Of a DNA stretch of 22,796 nucleotides, positions 1-9,406 are shown in pieces; positions within the stretch are counted from its first letter, which is position 1; each line of letters begins with the position of its first letter. The position numbers and the translations under genes were made by a program. The stretch is from Candidatus Rifleibacteriota bacterium (lineage in GTDB: Bacteria; Riflebacteria; Ozemobacteria; Ozemobacterales; Ozemobacteraceae). Location of the stretch: NCBI GenBank assembly GCA_029564115.1, contig JAKQQP010000192.1, positions 1 to 22,796 on the forward strand, given 5' to 3'. The notes below the pieces were generated by a model. It was not told the origin of the DNA and did not search any database. It saw nothing but the letters and a program-made list of their open reading frames with translations.

Positions 1-1260
1 AGCATACTGCTCAGGTATGCCGACGACATCGCCATAATGATCGCTGCTCTGCGCCTGAATGTCGAGTGGGTATGATCCGAACCCGATCCGATCGTGAAAG
101 TCTCGATTTTCGAGAACATCATCTACAGTAAGCTTATAAAGCGTTTTTATCTGTCGCGAAGTGCGAATATACATTTCCGGGGCGGTTTCAGAAATGCTGA
201 TATTCTGCATGCCGGAAATATTGTTGCGTAGAAATTTTTCGAGCTCTGGGAGTTCTTTTTGTGCCAGCTTACGGGCTTCCTTGCGTGAATTCCGGTCAGT
301 GCCGTCAGTTTCGAATACCAGCAGAGCGTTAACCAGCACGCTGCCGTCGTTCTGTCGCCCGAGATTCAGGCCTCTGACTCTTATTCTGGCGTTGGTCGGC
401 TGATATCTGCGCATGATTTCGCCATAACCCCAGATACTGCGTTTTTTGCCGCCGAGCAGATTGCCGGAAGCTTTGCTGCTGAGCTCGGTACACATTTTCT
501 GCCAGTCGGCATCAGAAATGCCTTTTATGCGAAAAACAAGGGTGGCGGCCATGTTTCGCGGTTTTCCCCAGGTGTCGACACCGTATTCGATGATGCCGGC
601 GCCCGCTGCAGCAGCGATATCCGCATCCTGGGTCGCGTCGATGAGCACTTTCCCTGAAACATGCAGTTTGAGGCCGCGGTCGGTATGAATCTCTATTCCT
701 TCAACGGTTCGAGGCATGTTTTGCGCGGGCAGAACCGGACTGACAGTGGCGAGGCACTCTTCAGGCAGGGCGCTCTTGTCCGGGTGCAGGGTTTGTCCGG
801 GCCTGAAAAGCGGCAAAGTTTGCAAGCCGGTTACCGGAAAAACCGTTCTGGCGTTTCTGATATAGGTCAGCCTTTTTTCTCTGCTGATCAGCTCCTCAAG
901 AATTTTAACCATACCCGCAACATCGAACGACTGGTCGTCGAGATTGCGGAAGATTTCGACAAAAATGCCCCCGTTCAGCGGGCGGCCGTCGATGCCAATG
1001 TTCATATCGATTGTGTTGAGCCAGCCGCGCGTAAAAAGACCACCGGGCACGGGTCTAGTATCGACAAGCAGGGTTCTGCAGTCTTCCCTGGCCGCGGCAA
1101 TGGCCGCTGCTATGCCTTCAGGGTCGCCACCGACAACAATTACATCAAACTGCTCGGTTCCCTTGCCGGTCGGCGAGCTCAGGCCATGGTAGCCGACAGG
1201 GGCGGTAGAAACGGCCAGTGAAATCAGCATTACGAGAAACTTATAGATGGCGGTCTGCAA
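1..1260 (-). CDS. Exported FAD-dependent oxidoreductase, amino-terminal part (cut by window edge)
   Basis: The first 420 residues are visible; the 3' end lies beyond base 1. A hydrophobic segment (about residues 6-20) looks like a signal peptide or anchor. A Rossmann FAD-binding start follows at residues 39-50 (DVIVVGGDPEGI, a GxGxxG variant), then an acidic strand end (LLVDTRP) and a GGLFTRGWLN segment, as in the FAD_oxidored (PF12831-type) family. A later segment reading VLIDATQDADIAAAAGAG is the usual second nucleotide-contact region of that family. The preferred start is TTG at 1258-1260, which has GGAG six bases upstream. An ATG at 1230 is the alternative, but it would shorten the hydrophobic segment. 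The family oxidises diverse substrates, so the substrate cannot be named. It is divergent from rlmM. Confidence 0.8.
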   Translation of the reverse strand, partial: MQTAIYKFLVMLISLAVSTAPVGYHGLSSPTGKGTEQFDVIVVGGDPEGIAAAIAAAREDCRTLLVDTRPVPGGLFTRGWLNTIDMNIGIDGRPLNGGIFVEIFRNLDDQSFDVAGMVKILEELISREKRLTYIRNARTVFPVTGLQTLPLFRPGQTLHPDKSALPEECLATVSPVLPAQNMPRTVEGIEIHTDRGLKLHVSGKVLIDATQDADIAAAAGAGIIEYGVDTWGKPRNMAATLVFRIKGISDADWQKMCTELSSKASGNLLGGKKRSIWGYGEIMRRYQPTNARIRVRGLNLGRQNDGSVLVNALLVFETDGTDRNSRKEARKLAQKELPELEKFLRNNISGMQNISISETAPEMYIRTSRQIKTLYKLTVDDVLENRDFHDRIGFGSYPLDIQAQSSDHYGDVVGIPEQYA

Positions 1261-1554
1261 GATTGGCTCCAGTTGTGTGTATTGCGGCCACGGCAATCAG
1301 TGTTGCAATGCCGCTTGATGTTGCTTTAGCTCTGCTGCGCTATTGTATCAGAACGTGGCACTTTTTTCTTATGTTGTTCATAAACTGCTGTTTTTGTGAT
1401 AATGTGAACCGGGTTGGTCAACTGTGGCCTGCATCGATGAATGCACGGATGTCCCTGATTTTATTGATGGCATCGGCGTTTATCAATGTTGATCAGTGGC
1501 TGCATGAATGACCGCCGGTGTTAATTGTGTATTGCTCAGCAGCGAGGTTGAACA
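1261..1554 (+). promoter_or_regulatory. Divergent intergenic region with a possible rlmM promoter
   Basis: No convincing gene lies here. A candidate sigma-70-like promoter on the plus strand is TTGTTC (1374-1379), an 18-base spacer and GATAAT (1398-1403), the latter preceded by TG. It would leave a leader of roughly 145 bases before rlmM. The open frame at 1218-1511 looks non-coding (see rejected items). The GAGG at 1544-1547 is the likely ribosome binding site of rlmM. Confidence 0.3.
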
Positions 1555-2625
1555 TTGCCTGGTAAACAGATAATCGACGGTTACATTTGTGGCATCGGCT
1601 GGGAAGAAGCCCTTTGCAATGAGCTGGCGCCCGCCGGATCGGTGGAAGCTTTTTCTTCACCGGCTCCGGGACTGGTTGTCGGCCCTCGCCGCCCTTCACA
1701 TCTTAAAAATGAACCGGTTTTTGCCCGCAACTGGCTGCCCGACTGCTGCGAAATCCGCGGCGAGTCGATCGCCGATCTGGTTCAAGCGCTGGGCCGGGTT
1801 GTCGATGCCTTTCTCGACCAGAGCCAGCTGCCCTGGACCTTTGTTGCATTTTCTCCCGACCTGTTTACCGAAGAATCGACAAAATATGAATTTATCGCCG
1901 GTAGGCCGGCCCTGCTGCAGGAAAAATTTTTCGAACGCATGGCAAAGTATCGCCGCCGCGCTTTTGAACGCTTCGTCGACTGGCTGAATATTGACGATCA
2001 TCGCCCTTGTCTGGTTGTGCAGGTGGTGATGACCGGCAACGACAGCGCCTGGGTAAGTGTCTGCGAACGTTTCAGGGCCGGAAAAGGCCGCTATCTGCCG
2101 GTAATCTGGCGCAACTCACCCGGCCTGGTCGAGCATGATCATCTGGCGCCCTGCCGCTCATACTACAAGCTTGAAGAGGCCTGGAACCAGACCGGAATTT
2201 TTCCGCGCAAAGGCGATGTCTGCGTCGATCTTGGTGCCGCGCCCGGTGGCTGGACCTGGGCCGCTCTAAAGAGGGGCGCCCGCGTTACCGCAGTTGATTT
2301 TGCCGATCTTAAGCCGCATGTCGAAAAACACCCCCGCTGTGAGCATTCAATCGACAATGGCTACGCTTATATGCCGCAGAAAACCGTCGACTGGATGTTC
2401 TGCGACATGATTGTCAAGCCGATGGCAACCCTCGGCCTGCTCGACCGCTGGCTCGAAGCAAAGGCCTGTCGCCGCTTTGTCGTCAACGTCAAGTTTCGCG
2501 GCAAGCAGCCCGAAACGATTCTGCACGCCATCGATGAACTGTCAACAAAACATGGCCTCAGCAAACTCATAATTCGCCACCTTTATTACGACCGCAACGA
2601 AATCACCCTTATCGGCCAGGCCTAG
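1555..2625 (+). CDS. rlmM: 23S rRNA (cytidine-2'-O)-methyltransferase RlmM
   Basis: 356 residues, close to the roughly 366 of E. coli RlmM, which 2'-O-methylates C2498 of 23S rRNA in the cytoplasm using SAM. The SAM-binding motif DLGAAPGGWTW is at 225-235. The K-D-K-E tetrad of 2'-O-ribose methyltransferases can be assigned to K205 (YYKLEEAW), D284 (FCDMIVKP), K313 (NVKFRGK) and E349 (NEITLIG). The amino-terminal part (about 1-190) corresponds to the THUMP-like RNA-binding region. The start is TTG at 1555, with GAGG seven bases upstream; no in-frame ATG fits better. It is a single-gene unit in host-like sequence, so it marks the left chromosomal flank of the defence island. Confidence 0.93.
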   Translation: MPGKQIIDGYICGIGWEEALCNELAPAGSVEAFSSPAPGLVVGPRRPSHLKNEPVFARNWLPDCCEIRGESIADLVQALGRVVDAFLDQSQLPWTFVAFSPDLFTEESTKYEFIAGRPALLQEKFFERMAKYRRRAFERFVDWLNIDDHRPCLVVQVVMTGNDSAWVSVCERFRAGKGRYLPVIWRNSPGLVEHDHLAPCRSYYKLEEAWNQTGIFPRKGDVCVDLGAAPGGWTWAALKRGARVTAVDFADLKPHVEKHPRCEHSIDNGYAYMPQKTVDWMFCDMIVKPMATLGLLDRWLEAKACRRFVVNVKFRGKQPETILHAIDELSTKHGLSKLIIRHLYYDRNEITLIGQA

Positions 2626-2670
2626 TATTTTGCCGCAATTTGCCACTGGTTTTTTGAAGAGATACCCCCC

Positions 2671-2693
2671 CTCGCCACCATGGTGTTTGCGAG
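2671..2693. repeat. Palindromic element after rlmM
   Basis: An outer stem CTCGC/GCGAG (2671-2675 and 2689-2693) encloses the self-complementary CACCATGGTG (2676-2685) and three extra bases. It lies 45 bases after the rlmM stop. It could be a weak terminator, but no T-run follows. It is the first of a series of inverted repeats at the left edge of the BREX operon. Confidence 0.5.
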
Positions 2694-2713
2694 CAATGAA
2701 GCCTCATTAAAAG

Positions 2714-2735
2714 GAGCCCAGTATATACTGGGCTC
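2714..2735. repeat. Perfect 22-bp palindrome
   Basis: GAGCCCAGTAT (2714-2724) is followed immediately by its exact reverse complement (2725-2735). Its right half overlaps the left arm of the next hairpin, so only one of the two could fold in a transcript at a time. A dimeric-protein operator or a cruciform site is also possible. Confidence 0.75.
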
Positions 2736-2762
2736 TAAATTACTTGACGTAATTTAGAGCCC
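2730..2762. repeat. 14-bp inverted repeat with 5-base loop
   Basis: The arms GGGCTCTAAATTAC (2730-2743) and GTAATTTAGAGCCC (2749-2762) are exact reverse complements around the loop TTGAC. The arm shares GGGCTC with the preceding palindrome, giving the order gagccc, gggctc, gagccc. It is a strong potential hairpin about 265 bases before brxP; only a weak T-rich stretch follows. It could be an attenuator, terminator or recombination site. Confidence 0.7.
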
Positions 2763-3027
2763 ATTGACTTTTGCTCTGCATTCCTGTGCTTCAATTGCAG
2801 TGTATTTTCATGCTCTGCGATGTTTTGCTTTCTGTGTTGCAACCAGATAAATACGGCTCTGCAACCTGAGTGCTGGTATCTGAACTTTGGGCCCTGATTT
2901 TATCGAAGGGGTCAAAATAGCCAACGTGACAAAAGCATTTCAATAAGCTTTTGTAAGCAAGCCAATAGCAGTTATGTTTCCGTGCGCTTGCTGAAAAACA
3001 TCAACGGGATTTTGGAGTTTGCCGGCA
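2763..3027 (+). promoter_or_regulatory. Leader region upstream of brxP with an 8-bp inverted repeat
   Basis: No gene is seen. ACAAAAGC (2929-2936) and GCTTTTGT (2947-2954) form an inverted repeat around ten bases, a plausible operator for control of the defence operon. A weak promoter-like pair is TTGCTT (2825-2830), a 17-base spacer and TAAATA (2848-2853); this is tentative. GGAG at 3014-3017 is the likely brxP ribosome binding site. Confidence 0.35.
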
Positions 3028-5352
3028 ATGTATAGTTATGAGTGGGATGTTGAAACGGGGGGCTTGTTCCTGAATTCTTCGCCGTGTCAGATAAGCAAAG
3101 AGCCACGCCCGGTTTACGCCGCTGAGCTAGATCTGCTGGGCTTCGACAAATATTGGCATTACGAACGTCAGAACGATGTGCCTTATCTATGGGCAGAGGC
3201 GAATAAATATTGGTATCGTGGAAGGCTGGTTGCGGAAACCAGAGGCGGCGATTTGTACCATGCACCGAAATTACTTGTTCATGATGGCGAGTTGGATTTG
3301 CACCCCATCGACCTTGTCACGATGGGTTTCAAGAATCACGAGTTGTTATCTGTTATAGAACAGGCGACGGTGAAACGCATTTACGAAGCGTGGAAGCGGT
3401 GGCGCAAACGACTGGATGTGTTTCATGTTGCGTTTAGCGGAGGCAAAGACTCCATTGTATTATTGAATCTGGTGAAGAAGGCGCTGCCTAAAGATGCTTT
3501 TTATGTAGTGTTCGGCGACACGGGGATGGAGTTTCCGGATACTTGTGCGGCAGTGGATGCAGTCAGGGAGCAATGTCTGTCGGAGGGAATCGCGTTTTAC
3601 ACCGCCCAGTCCAGATTTTCACCAAAAGAATCGTGGAAATTATTCGGTCCACCAGCGCAGGTTTTGCGCTGGTGCTGCTCTGTTCATAAGTCTGCGCCTC
3701 AGACATTGAAGTTGCGGGAAATTCTTGGCAAAAATGATTTTGTTGGACTTGATTTCGTAGGGGTTCGCGCACACGAAAGTTTACGCCGGAGCGAATACGA
3801 ATACGATAATTTCGGCAGAAAGCAGCGTGGACAGCACAGCCACAACCCCATTCTTGAATGGACTTCGGCAGAGGTGTGGCTCTATATCTATGCTAACAAC
3901 CTTATTGTCAACGAAGCCTATAAAAAAGGCAACGCCCGTGCAGGCTGTCTTTTTTGCCCGATGTCCGGTGGCAAGGCCGACTGGATACGCCGCCAGTGCT
4001 ACAAAGAAGATGTGGATCGCTACGTTGCAATTATTCAGGATGCCAACGGCAGAGATGCTGGAGACAGACGGAAATTGGATTCGCATATTTTGAACGGCGG
4101 CTGGATTGCTCGTAATAATGGTCGTGACTTGAAAAACAACACAGCACGTATTATGGAGACAGTTGTGAATAGGCAGTTGCACATCACGGTCCACGAGGCT
4201 GCCACGGATTGGCGTGAGTGGATGAAGACGATTGGTGATTTGAATGGTGATGGGAATTGTTGGCACCTGTATTTTAAGGGTGAAATGATAGAATTTTCAG
4301 TCAATGAGTTGCCGGATGGTGGTTATGCGGTTGCTGCCGGCGAACACAAACATTTGCCGTTATTCTCGAAATTATTCAGGCAGGTTTTTCGCAAAGCCGC
4401 ATATTGTGTAGCTTGTGGCGTATGCGAAAGCAATTGCCGAAGCGCTTGCATCAGGTTTGAAAACGGTTTAAAAATTACGGACTGCATCCAGTGTCACGCC
4501 TGTCATGACATTGAGGGTGGGTGTCTGGTTTTTCACTCACTAAGACATCCACAGGGGGACGGAAAAACAAAAATGAGCATCAATTCTTTTGCTGACCACG
4601 CGCCAAAGCCAGAATGGTTGCGAGATTTCTTTCAGTCGCCTGACACATTTCTGTCGGTCAACACACTGGGGCCGATGATGATTGCCATGTTTCGGCGGTT
4701 TCTGCGCGATGCGGGACTGTTGACGAAATCAGGGCGCGAAGAGAAGCCTGCACAGTTGGCGATGCAAGTTGGGCGTTTTGGTTGGGAGACTGCAGTAATA
4801 CAGGGCATTCTATTGGTGAACCTAGTCAGTGCAAATCCGCAATTCAGGTGGTATGTGCAGAAACTGGACGCAGGCATGGGTTATTCGCGCAAAACTGTGG
4901 AAGAGATGCTGGCGGTTGATAGTGTGAGTTTGAAGGATGCAAAGTCTATCGTCAAGGCATTCAAGCGCATCGTAGAGACGCCGCTGGGAACTGTACTGAA
5001 GTTTGGGAACGTAACGGGCGCGGGCGAGAAGATCGAGACTCTGCAGCGCACGCCTTGCGTTGTGACGGATCCCCTTGTGGTGTTATATGCACTCTACAGG
5101 TTTTCGGAAGCCTGTGGGAATTATTGGCAGTTTACACTTAGGCGGCTAATGGATTTTTGCGTGGATTCTGACGGCATTAGTCCGGCGCAGATTTTCGGTC
5201 TTGAGCGCGAACGACTGCGCGGGATGCTGGAAGGACTGGCAGCGAACTATGGTGATTTCCTCACGGTAACATTCACACACGATTTAGAAAAGATTTCGCT
5301 GGCAGAAGGGAGAACCTCCGCAGAGGTGCTGTCTTTGATTTTCGGAGAATAA
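3028..5352 (+). CDS. brxP: BrxP-type PAPS-reductase/PP-loop protein of a type 4 BREX system
   Basis: 774 residues from the ATG at 3028, which has GGAG ten bases upstream; a TTG three codons earlier has no usable spacing. Counting from the TTG, the PP-loop SGGKDS is at 140-145. A WCC pair (C219, C220) and CxxC (C310, C313) match the Fe-S ligand pattern of APS/PAPS reductases and DndC-like proteins. A ferredoxin-like insert follows, with cysteines at 463, 466, 469, 473 and 477 and at 489, 492, 495 and 502. A helical carboxy-terminal region (about 525-777) resembles DUF4007, from memory. The family activates or transfers sulfur through an adenylated intermediate. BREX type 4 is defined by such a protein in place of a methyltransferase. 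It is first in the operon, four bases before brxC. Whether it makes phosphorothioate DNA here is inference. Confidence 0.85.
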   Translation: MYSYEWDVETGGLFLNSSPCQISKEPRPVYAAELDLLGFDKYWHYERQNDVPYLWAEANKYWYRGRLVAETRGGDLYHAPKLLVHDGELDLHPIDLVTMGFKNHELLSVIEQATVKRIYEAWKRWRKRLDVFHVAFSGGKDSIVLLNLVKKALPKDAFYVVFGDTGMEFPDTCAAVDAVREQCLSEGIAFYTAQSRFSPKESWKLFGPPAQVLRWCCSVHKSAPQTLKLREILGKNDFVGLDFVGVRAHESLRRSEYEYDNFGRKQRGQHSHNPILEWTSAEVWLYIYANNLIVNEAYKKGNARAGCLFCPMSGGKADWIRRQCYKEDVDRYVAIIQDANGRDAGDRRKLDSHILNGGWIARNNGRDLKNNTARIMETVVNRQLHITVHEAATDWREWMKTIGDLNGDGNCWHLYFKGEMIEFSVNELPDGGYAVAAGEHKHLPLFSKLFRQVFRKAAYCVACGVCESNCRSACIRFENGLKITDCIQCHACHDIEGGCLVFHSLRHPQGDGKTKMSINSFADHAPKPEWLRDFFQSPDTFLSVNTLGPMMIAMFRRFLRDAGLLTKSGREEKPAQLAMQVGRFGWETAVIQGILLVNLVSANPQFRWYVQKLDAGMGYSRKTVEEMLAVDSVSLKDAKSIVKAFKRIVETPLGTVLKFGNVTGAGEKIETLQRTPCVVTDPLVVLYALYRFSEACGNYWQFTLRRLMDFCVDSDGISPAQIFGLERERLRGMLEGLAANYGDFLTVTFTHDLEKISLAEGRTSAEVLSLIFGE

Positions 5353-5356
5353 ATTA

Positions 5357-8300
5357 ATGAGTAAATACCAGGATTATTTTGACATTGACCCCAGATATTT
5401 TCCTTGTGTAGATGAGTCTGCACTTCGAGCCGGAGTTGAATGGAAGGCTTTCTTCCCTCATGAGACATTTGCCCGGCTGTTGACGGAGACAGAGCGTATA
5501 CTTGCACGGCAAAACAGGTTTTCACTCTGGATCGAGGGTGCTTATGGCACGGGTAAATCATATGCGGCATGGGCGCTTAAGAATATTCTTGAATGCTCTG
5601 ACGCAGATTTGGTGAGCTATTTCGCTCTTCACCCCGAAAAGCTGGGGAATGATTTACTGACCAAACTCAGGGGGCACAAGAAGGGAAAAATCGTGGTGGC
5701 GCACCGTTACGCTTCAAGCAGTATTCGAGGCGACCGAGACTTGATTTGTGCAGTGCAGGAGAGTGTTCGCAAGGCGTTAGACGTAGCTGCAGTCAGCTAT
5801 AAGGGGGAAAACACATTGCGGGAAAGCGCAGTGGCATGGATTGAAGCTGCCAACCATAAGGCGTTTTTCGATTCGCTGGTGAAATCAGAAAAATACCGCT
5901 ACGCCTTTCATGGTAAAAGCGCTGACGATGTTCTGGCACAGCTGAAGGGCAACGGGGACGTTCACGATTTGATGGAAGAGATTTTTAAACTTGCCGCCGG
6001 AGAGGGTATTACCGCTCTTGACACTGACATGAAGCGGCTCATTGCATGGCTGGAAGACGTTATTGAGCAGAACGGGCTGAAAGCTCTGATGCTCGTCTGG
6101 GACGAGTTCAGCGAATATTTTAAAAACAATGCGCACTCTCTGACGGAGTTTCAGAATCTCGCTTCTGTCTGCACGAATAAGCCGTTCTATCTGGTCATCG
6201 TTACGCATGAGTCTGGCAGTTTGTTCAGTGAGCAAAACCCTGACTGGAAAAAGCTGCGCGACCGCTTTCACCGCGCAGAAATCGCGCTCCCAGAGACTAT
6301 CGCGTTCGATCTCATCGCTCATGCGTTGGTGAAGAAAGAAACGGCGAAGAGTGAATGGAAGAAAAAAGCGAACAAGCTTAACAGTCAGGTAATTGAATCA
6401 CGCAAGAAAGTGGCAGAGGCCACTGGCGTGAAAGAAGACATGCTGCAGAAATTGCTGCCGCTTCATCCTATGGCAGCATTGCTTCTGAAGCACATCGCCA
6501 GATCCTTCAAGTCCAACCAGCGCTCGATGTTCGATTTCATCAAAAACGGCGCAGGGGATCAAGATGTTAAGGCCTTCCAGTGGTTCATCAGCCAGTATGG
6601 GCCGCTGGACCATGACCCACTCCTGACTGTTGACCATCTGTGGAATTTTTTCTACGAGCGCGGCAAAGATGACCTTGCGGCTGATATTCGCTCCGTTCTG
6701 GATGCCTATCCTCGGGCTGAGGGGCGGTTAATGGAAGATGAAAAGCGTGTTCTTAAAGCCATACTGGTGATGCAGGCTGTTGGACAGAAACTGGATTCAA
6801 GAGTGGAACTCTTCAAGACTACCGACGCTAATCTTGCGCTTGTCTTTGAAGGGACAGAGTTGGAAAGCAATGCTGTGAATATCGCCTGCAAATTGGTGCG
6901 TGACGAAATTCTTTTCAATAAGCCGTTGGGCGGTGGCAAAACGATGTATGCTGCAGTAACGGCAGCGGGCGATGCAGAACAGTTGGAAAAAGACCGCGAG
7001 TTTTTCCGCAAGAATAATAAAACTGCATACCTTGTTCAAAGCGGAGGCATGGTAGAAGTATTGCCGCTAACACCTCTACTTAAAATGCGCTGGGAAATCA
7101 AAACGGTGACCGGTGACGACTTTACTCGTGAAACCAATCTTCTACGCAATAAAGACGTGAAATGGAAGATGAAGGCGGTTATCGGGTTCGCCAGAGACGA
7201 AGCGGAACGGGATGCGTTACGTAGGTTGATGAATGAGGCTGCAGCTAAAGACGAATACCGGAATATTCTGTTCATTGATGCGATGGGAACACCTATGGGT
7301 GCCATGTTTGATGATTATGTAGATTACATGGCGAACCACAAATATTATGAGGGCAAGGACAAGGCCCTGGCGAATGATATGGAAGCCAAGGCGAAGGCAG
7401 TTTTGACAGAATGGCGGAATGCCATTTATAGCGGCACGTTTGTGTTTTATAGTTGCGACGGCACGCCGCCACATTCAGTAATAGACGGATCGGCGGCGCT
7501 GAAAGAGTTGACCGCCGCTGCCTTGAGAAAATATCCGCTGGGTTTTGATGGGTTTCTTGGTCGCGATATGCTGTTCGGACTTGTGAAGAAGACCGATGTG
7601 GAAAAAGGTATTAAAGGCCTGTCTCTCCAGGTTGGCTTAGCTGGTGACAAGGAGAAGCAAAGCATTCTTGAAGCACTATCCCCGCGTCTCAAAGATAAAA
7701 TGAATGCCTTTGTCGCGGAGAAATTCAGAGCGAACGGGCGAGTGTCGATATTGGAAATCTTTGGCGAACTGACAGAGAGCGGTTTCATGCCAGCCAACCT
7801 TTACGGTTTTCTTACCGGCTGCCTGCTCAAAGATTATGCAGACGCAAAATACCGCTGGAGCGATGGGCAGGCAACGGAGACGATGACGCCTGAGAAACTG
7901 TCAGAAGCTATTGCCGAGACCATTAAATATACTGGCGAGCCTTTTCGCAACTATCGCGAAAAATTCATTGTGCTGATGACAGCGGAAGAAAAGGCGTTTA
8001 ATGGCCTGACTTCGAAAGTATTCAGGCTGTCTGAGACCCAATGCGTCTCGGTTGAACATACGGCACGCCTGGTCAGCGCGAAGATGAAGGAATTTGGTTA
8101 CCCACTCTGGGTGCTGGAAAAAACCCCGGGCTTTTCCCTGATCGACAAATATATACAATTGGTCAATCCGCAGGGTGCCAGGCCTTCTGCTATCGCGTCT
8201 GAAATCGGAAAAGCCGCGCTGGCTGGCGAAGGAGAACAGCTTTCGGAATTTGTGACAAAAGAGAATATTTTGAACGGGATGCGCGCATTTCTGGATGTAT

Positions 8301-9406
8301 TCGAGAGCGGGCGTGCCGTTAATCTCGCCAGAGAGATTGGGGCTGAATCTGAGTTGCTTATAGATGTGAAGAATAAGTTTGATTCGTCTGAAGCCCTCTG
8401 GCTATGGGATAAGGCGATTGGTGAAGACCGCATTCGCGACTTGATTCTGGATTACGAAATAGTGAAGATGAGCAATACTGTCAATCCGCCTGCAAAATCG
8501 CTGAAAGGCTGTTACGATAGCTGGCGTGATCGCTTGAAGTTTGTGAAGATGCCATGGGAACCATTGAAAAAGGAGTTTCCGGCTAGTGGTCGCCTTTTTG
8601 AGGCGTTGCGCGACATTGTCCAGAACGGAAGCCTGATGCCTGAAAAACGGCGAGTATTCTTGGATGATCTGCAGGCAAATATGAGAGAGATCAAATCGCT
8701 CTTCAATGACTCCGCAAAGCATTTTAAGACAATCTATCATGCCTATCTGGACGGATTGAGTGATGTCGAGATTGCGACACTTGCAGGGAACTTAAAGAAC
8801 GGTTTGTTTGTCTGCGAAAAGAGTGAAGCGTATCGTTGCATTAGTGAGGCGGTCGAAGAGACAAAAAAGAATCAGGCCAAAACACGTTTGCGCCAGAAAT
8901 GGCAGGACAAGTCTGGCAGTAAAACGCCTCTCGAATGGTCACGAAAGCATAAGACGCCTATCCTGTGCATGTCACCTGATTTCGAAGAAGCGAAAAAGGC
9001 TTTCGATACACTGAACCGGACAAATCCCGAAGAGTTGGAAATCAAGTCTGCCGAGGCGTGGTTGGATCAGGCTTTATGGCTCTCAGATTTAAGTGATAAG
9101 GCGAAGCGTGATGCAGCATTCGTGCGACAGGTCATCGGACGCTATGCGCCGATGTTGCCAGATGTTGATAAGGTGCGTGACCTGCTTTCGGAGAAAATCG
9201 CGGCGGAACCATACGGCTGGTTCCCAAATCCTGACGTCAGAGTCAGATTGGAATACGAGGCAAAAAAACACTACGAGGCTGGTGGTTCAGATGCCGTTGT
9301 CAAGAGGATTAACGCAATGACAGACTCAGAATTGAAAGCATGGCTCAAGAAGCTGGTCAAAGAAAGTATGACTGTGGGGATCGAAATCATCGGAGAGTGC
9401 GAATGA
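5357..9406 (+). CDS. brxC: BrxC/PglY-type large P-loop ATPase
   Basis: 1349 residues, within the usual 1100-1400 range of BrxC/PglY proteins. Walker A is GAYGTGKS at 61-68. Walker B is LMLVWDE at 244-250, followed by a sensor-like strand ending in VTHE near 284. The rest is long and helical without a motif I can name. BrxC/PglY is a core component of BREX and probably an AAA+-like motor acting on DNA together with PglZ. The ATG at 5357 has GGAG nine bases upstream, at the very end of brxP. The stop overlaps the next gene's start (ATGA), which indicates translational coupling. The start, length and motifs are clear; assignment to BrxC rests on the neighbours as well as the sequence. Confidence 0.87.
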   Translation: MSKYQDYFDIDPRYFPCVDESALRAGVEWKAFFPHETFARLLTETERILARQNRFSLWIEGAYGTGKSYAAWALKNILECSDADLVSYFALHPEKLGNDLLTKLRGHKKGKIVVAHRYASSSIRGDRDLICAVQESVRKALDVAAVSYKGENTLRESAVAWIEAANHKAFFDSLVKSEKYRYAFHGKSADDVLAQLKGNGDVHDLMEEIFKLAAGEGITALDTDMKRLIAWLEDVIEQNGLKALMLVWDEFSEYFKNNAHSLTEFQNLASVCTNKPFYLVIVTHESGSLFSEQNPDWKKLRDRFHRAEIALPETIAFDLIAHALVKKETAKSEWKKKANKLNSQVIESRKKVAEATGVKEDMLQKLLPLHPMAALLLKHIARSFKSNQRSMFDFIKNGAGDQDVKAFQWFISQYGPLDHDPLLTVDHLWNFFYERGKDDLAADIRSVLDAYPRAEGRLMEDEKRVLKAILVMQAVGQKLDSRVELFKTTDANLALVFEGTELESNAVNIACKLVRDEILFNKPLGGGKTMYAAVTAAGDAEQLEKDREFFRKNNKTAYLVQSGGMVEVLPLTPLLKMRWEIKTVTGDDFTRETNLLRNKDVKWKMKAVIGFARDEAERDALRRLMNEAAAKDEYRNILFIDAMGTPMGAMFDDYVDYMANHKYYEGKDKALANDMEAKAKAVLTEWRNAIYSGTFVFYSCDGTPPHSVIDGSAALKELTAAALRKYPLGFDGFLGRDMLFGLVKKTDVEKGIKGLSLQVGLAGDKEKQSILEALSPRLKDKMNAFVAEKFRANGRVSILEIFGELTESGFMPANLYGFLTGCLLKDYADAKYRWSDGQATETMTPEKLSEAIAETIKYTGEPFRNYREKFIVLMTAEEKAFNGLTSKVFRLSETQCVSVEHTARLVSAKMKEFGYPLWVLEKTPGFSLIDKYIQLVNPQGARPSAIASEIGKAALAGEGEQLSEFVTKENILNGMRAFLDVFESGRAVNLAREIGAESELLIDVKNKFDSSEALWLWDKAIGEDRIRDLILDYEIVKMSNTVNPPAKSLKGCYDSWRDRLKFVKMPWEPLKKEFPASGRLFEALRDIVQNGSLMPEKRRVFLDDLQANMREIKSLFNDSAKHFKTIYHAYLDGLSDVEIATLAGNLKNGLFVCEKSEAYRCISEAVEETKKNQAKTRLRQKWQDKSGSKTPLEWSRKHKTPILCMSPDFEEAKKAFDTLNRTNPEELEIKSAEAWLDQALWLSDLSDKAKRDAAFVRQVIGRYAPMLPDVDKVRDLLSEKIAAEPYGWFPNPDVRVRLEYEAKKHYEAGGSDAVVKRINAMTDSELKAWLKKLVKESMTVGIEIIGECE

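Noticed and set aside
1218..1511. 97-residue plus-strand frame upstream of rlmM
   Set aside because: It overlaps the start of the oxidoreductase gene on the opposite strand, lacks a ribosome binding site and has no family-like features.
3028..5352. Assimilatory PAPS/APS reductase for cysteine biosynthesis
   Set aside because: The length is three times that of CysH, extra ferredoxin-like and helical domains are present, and the neighbours are BREX genes, not sulfate assimilation genes.
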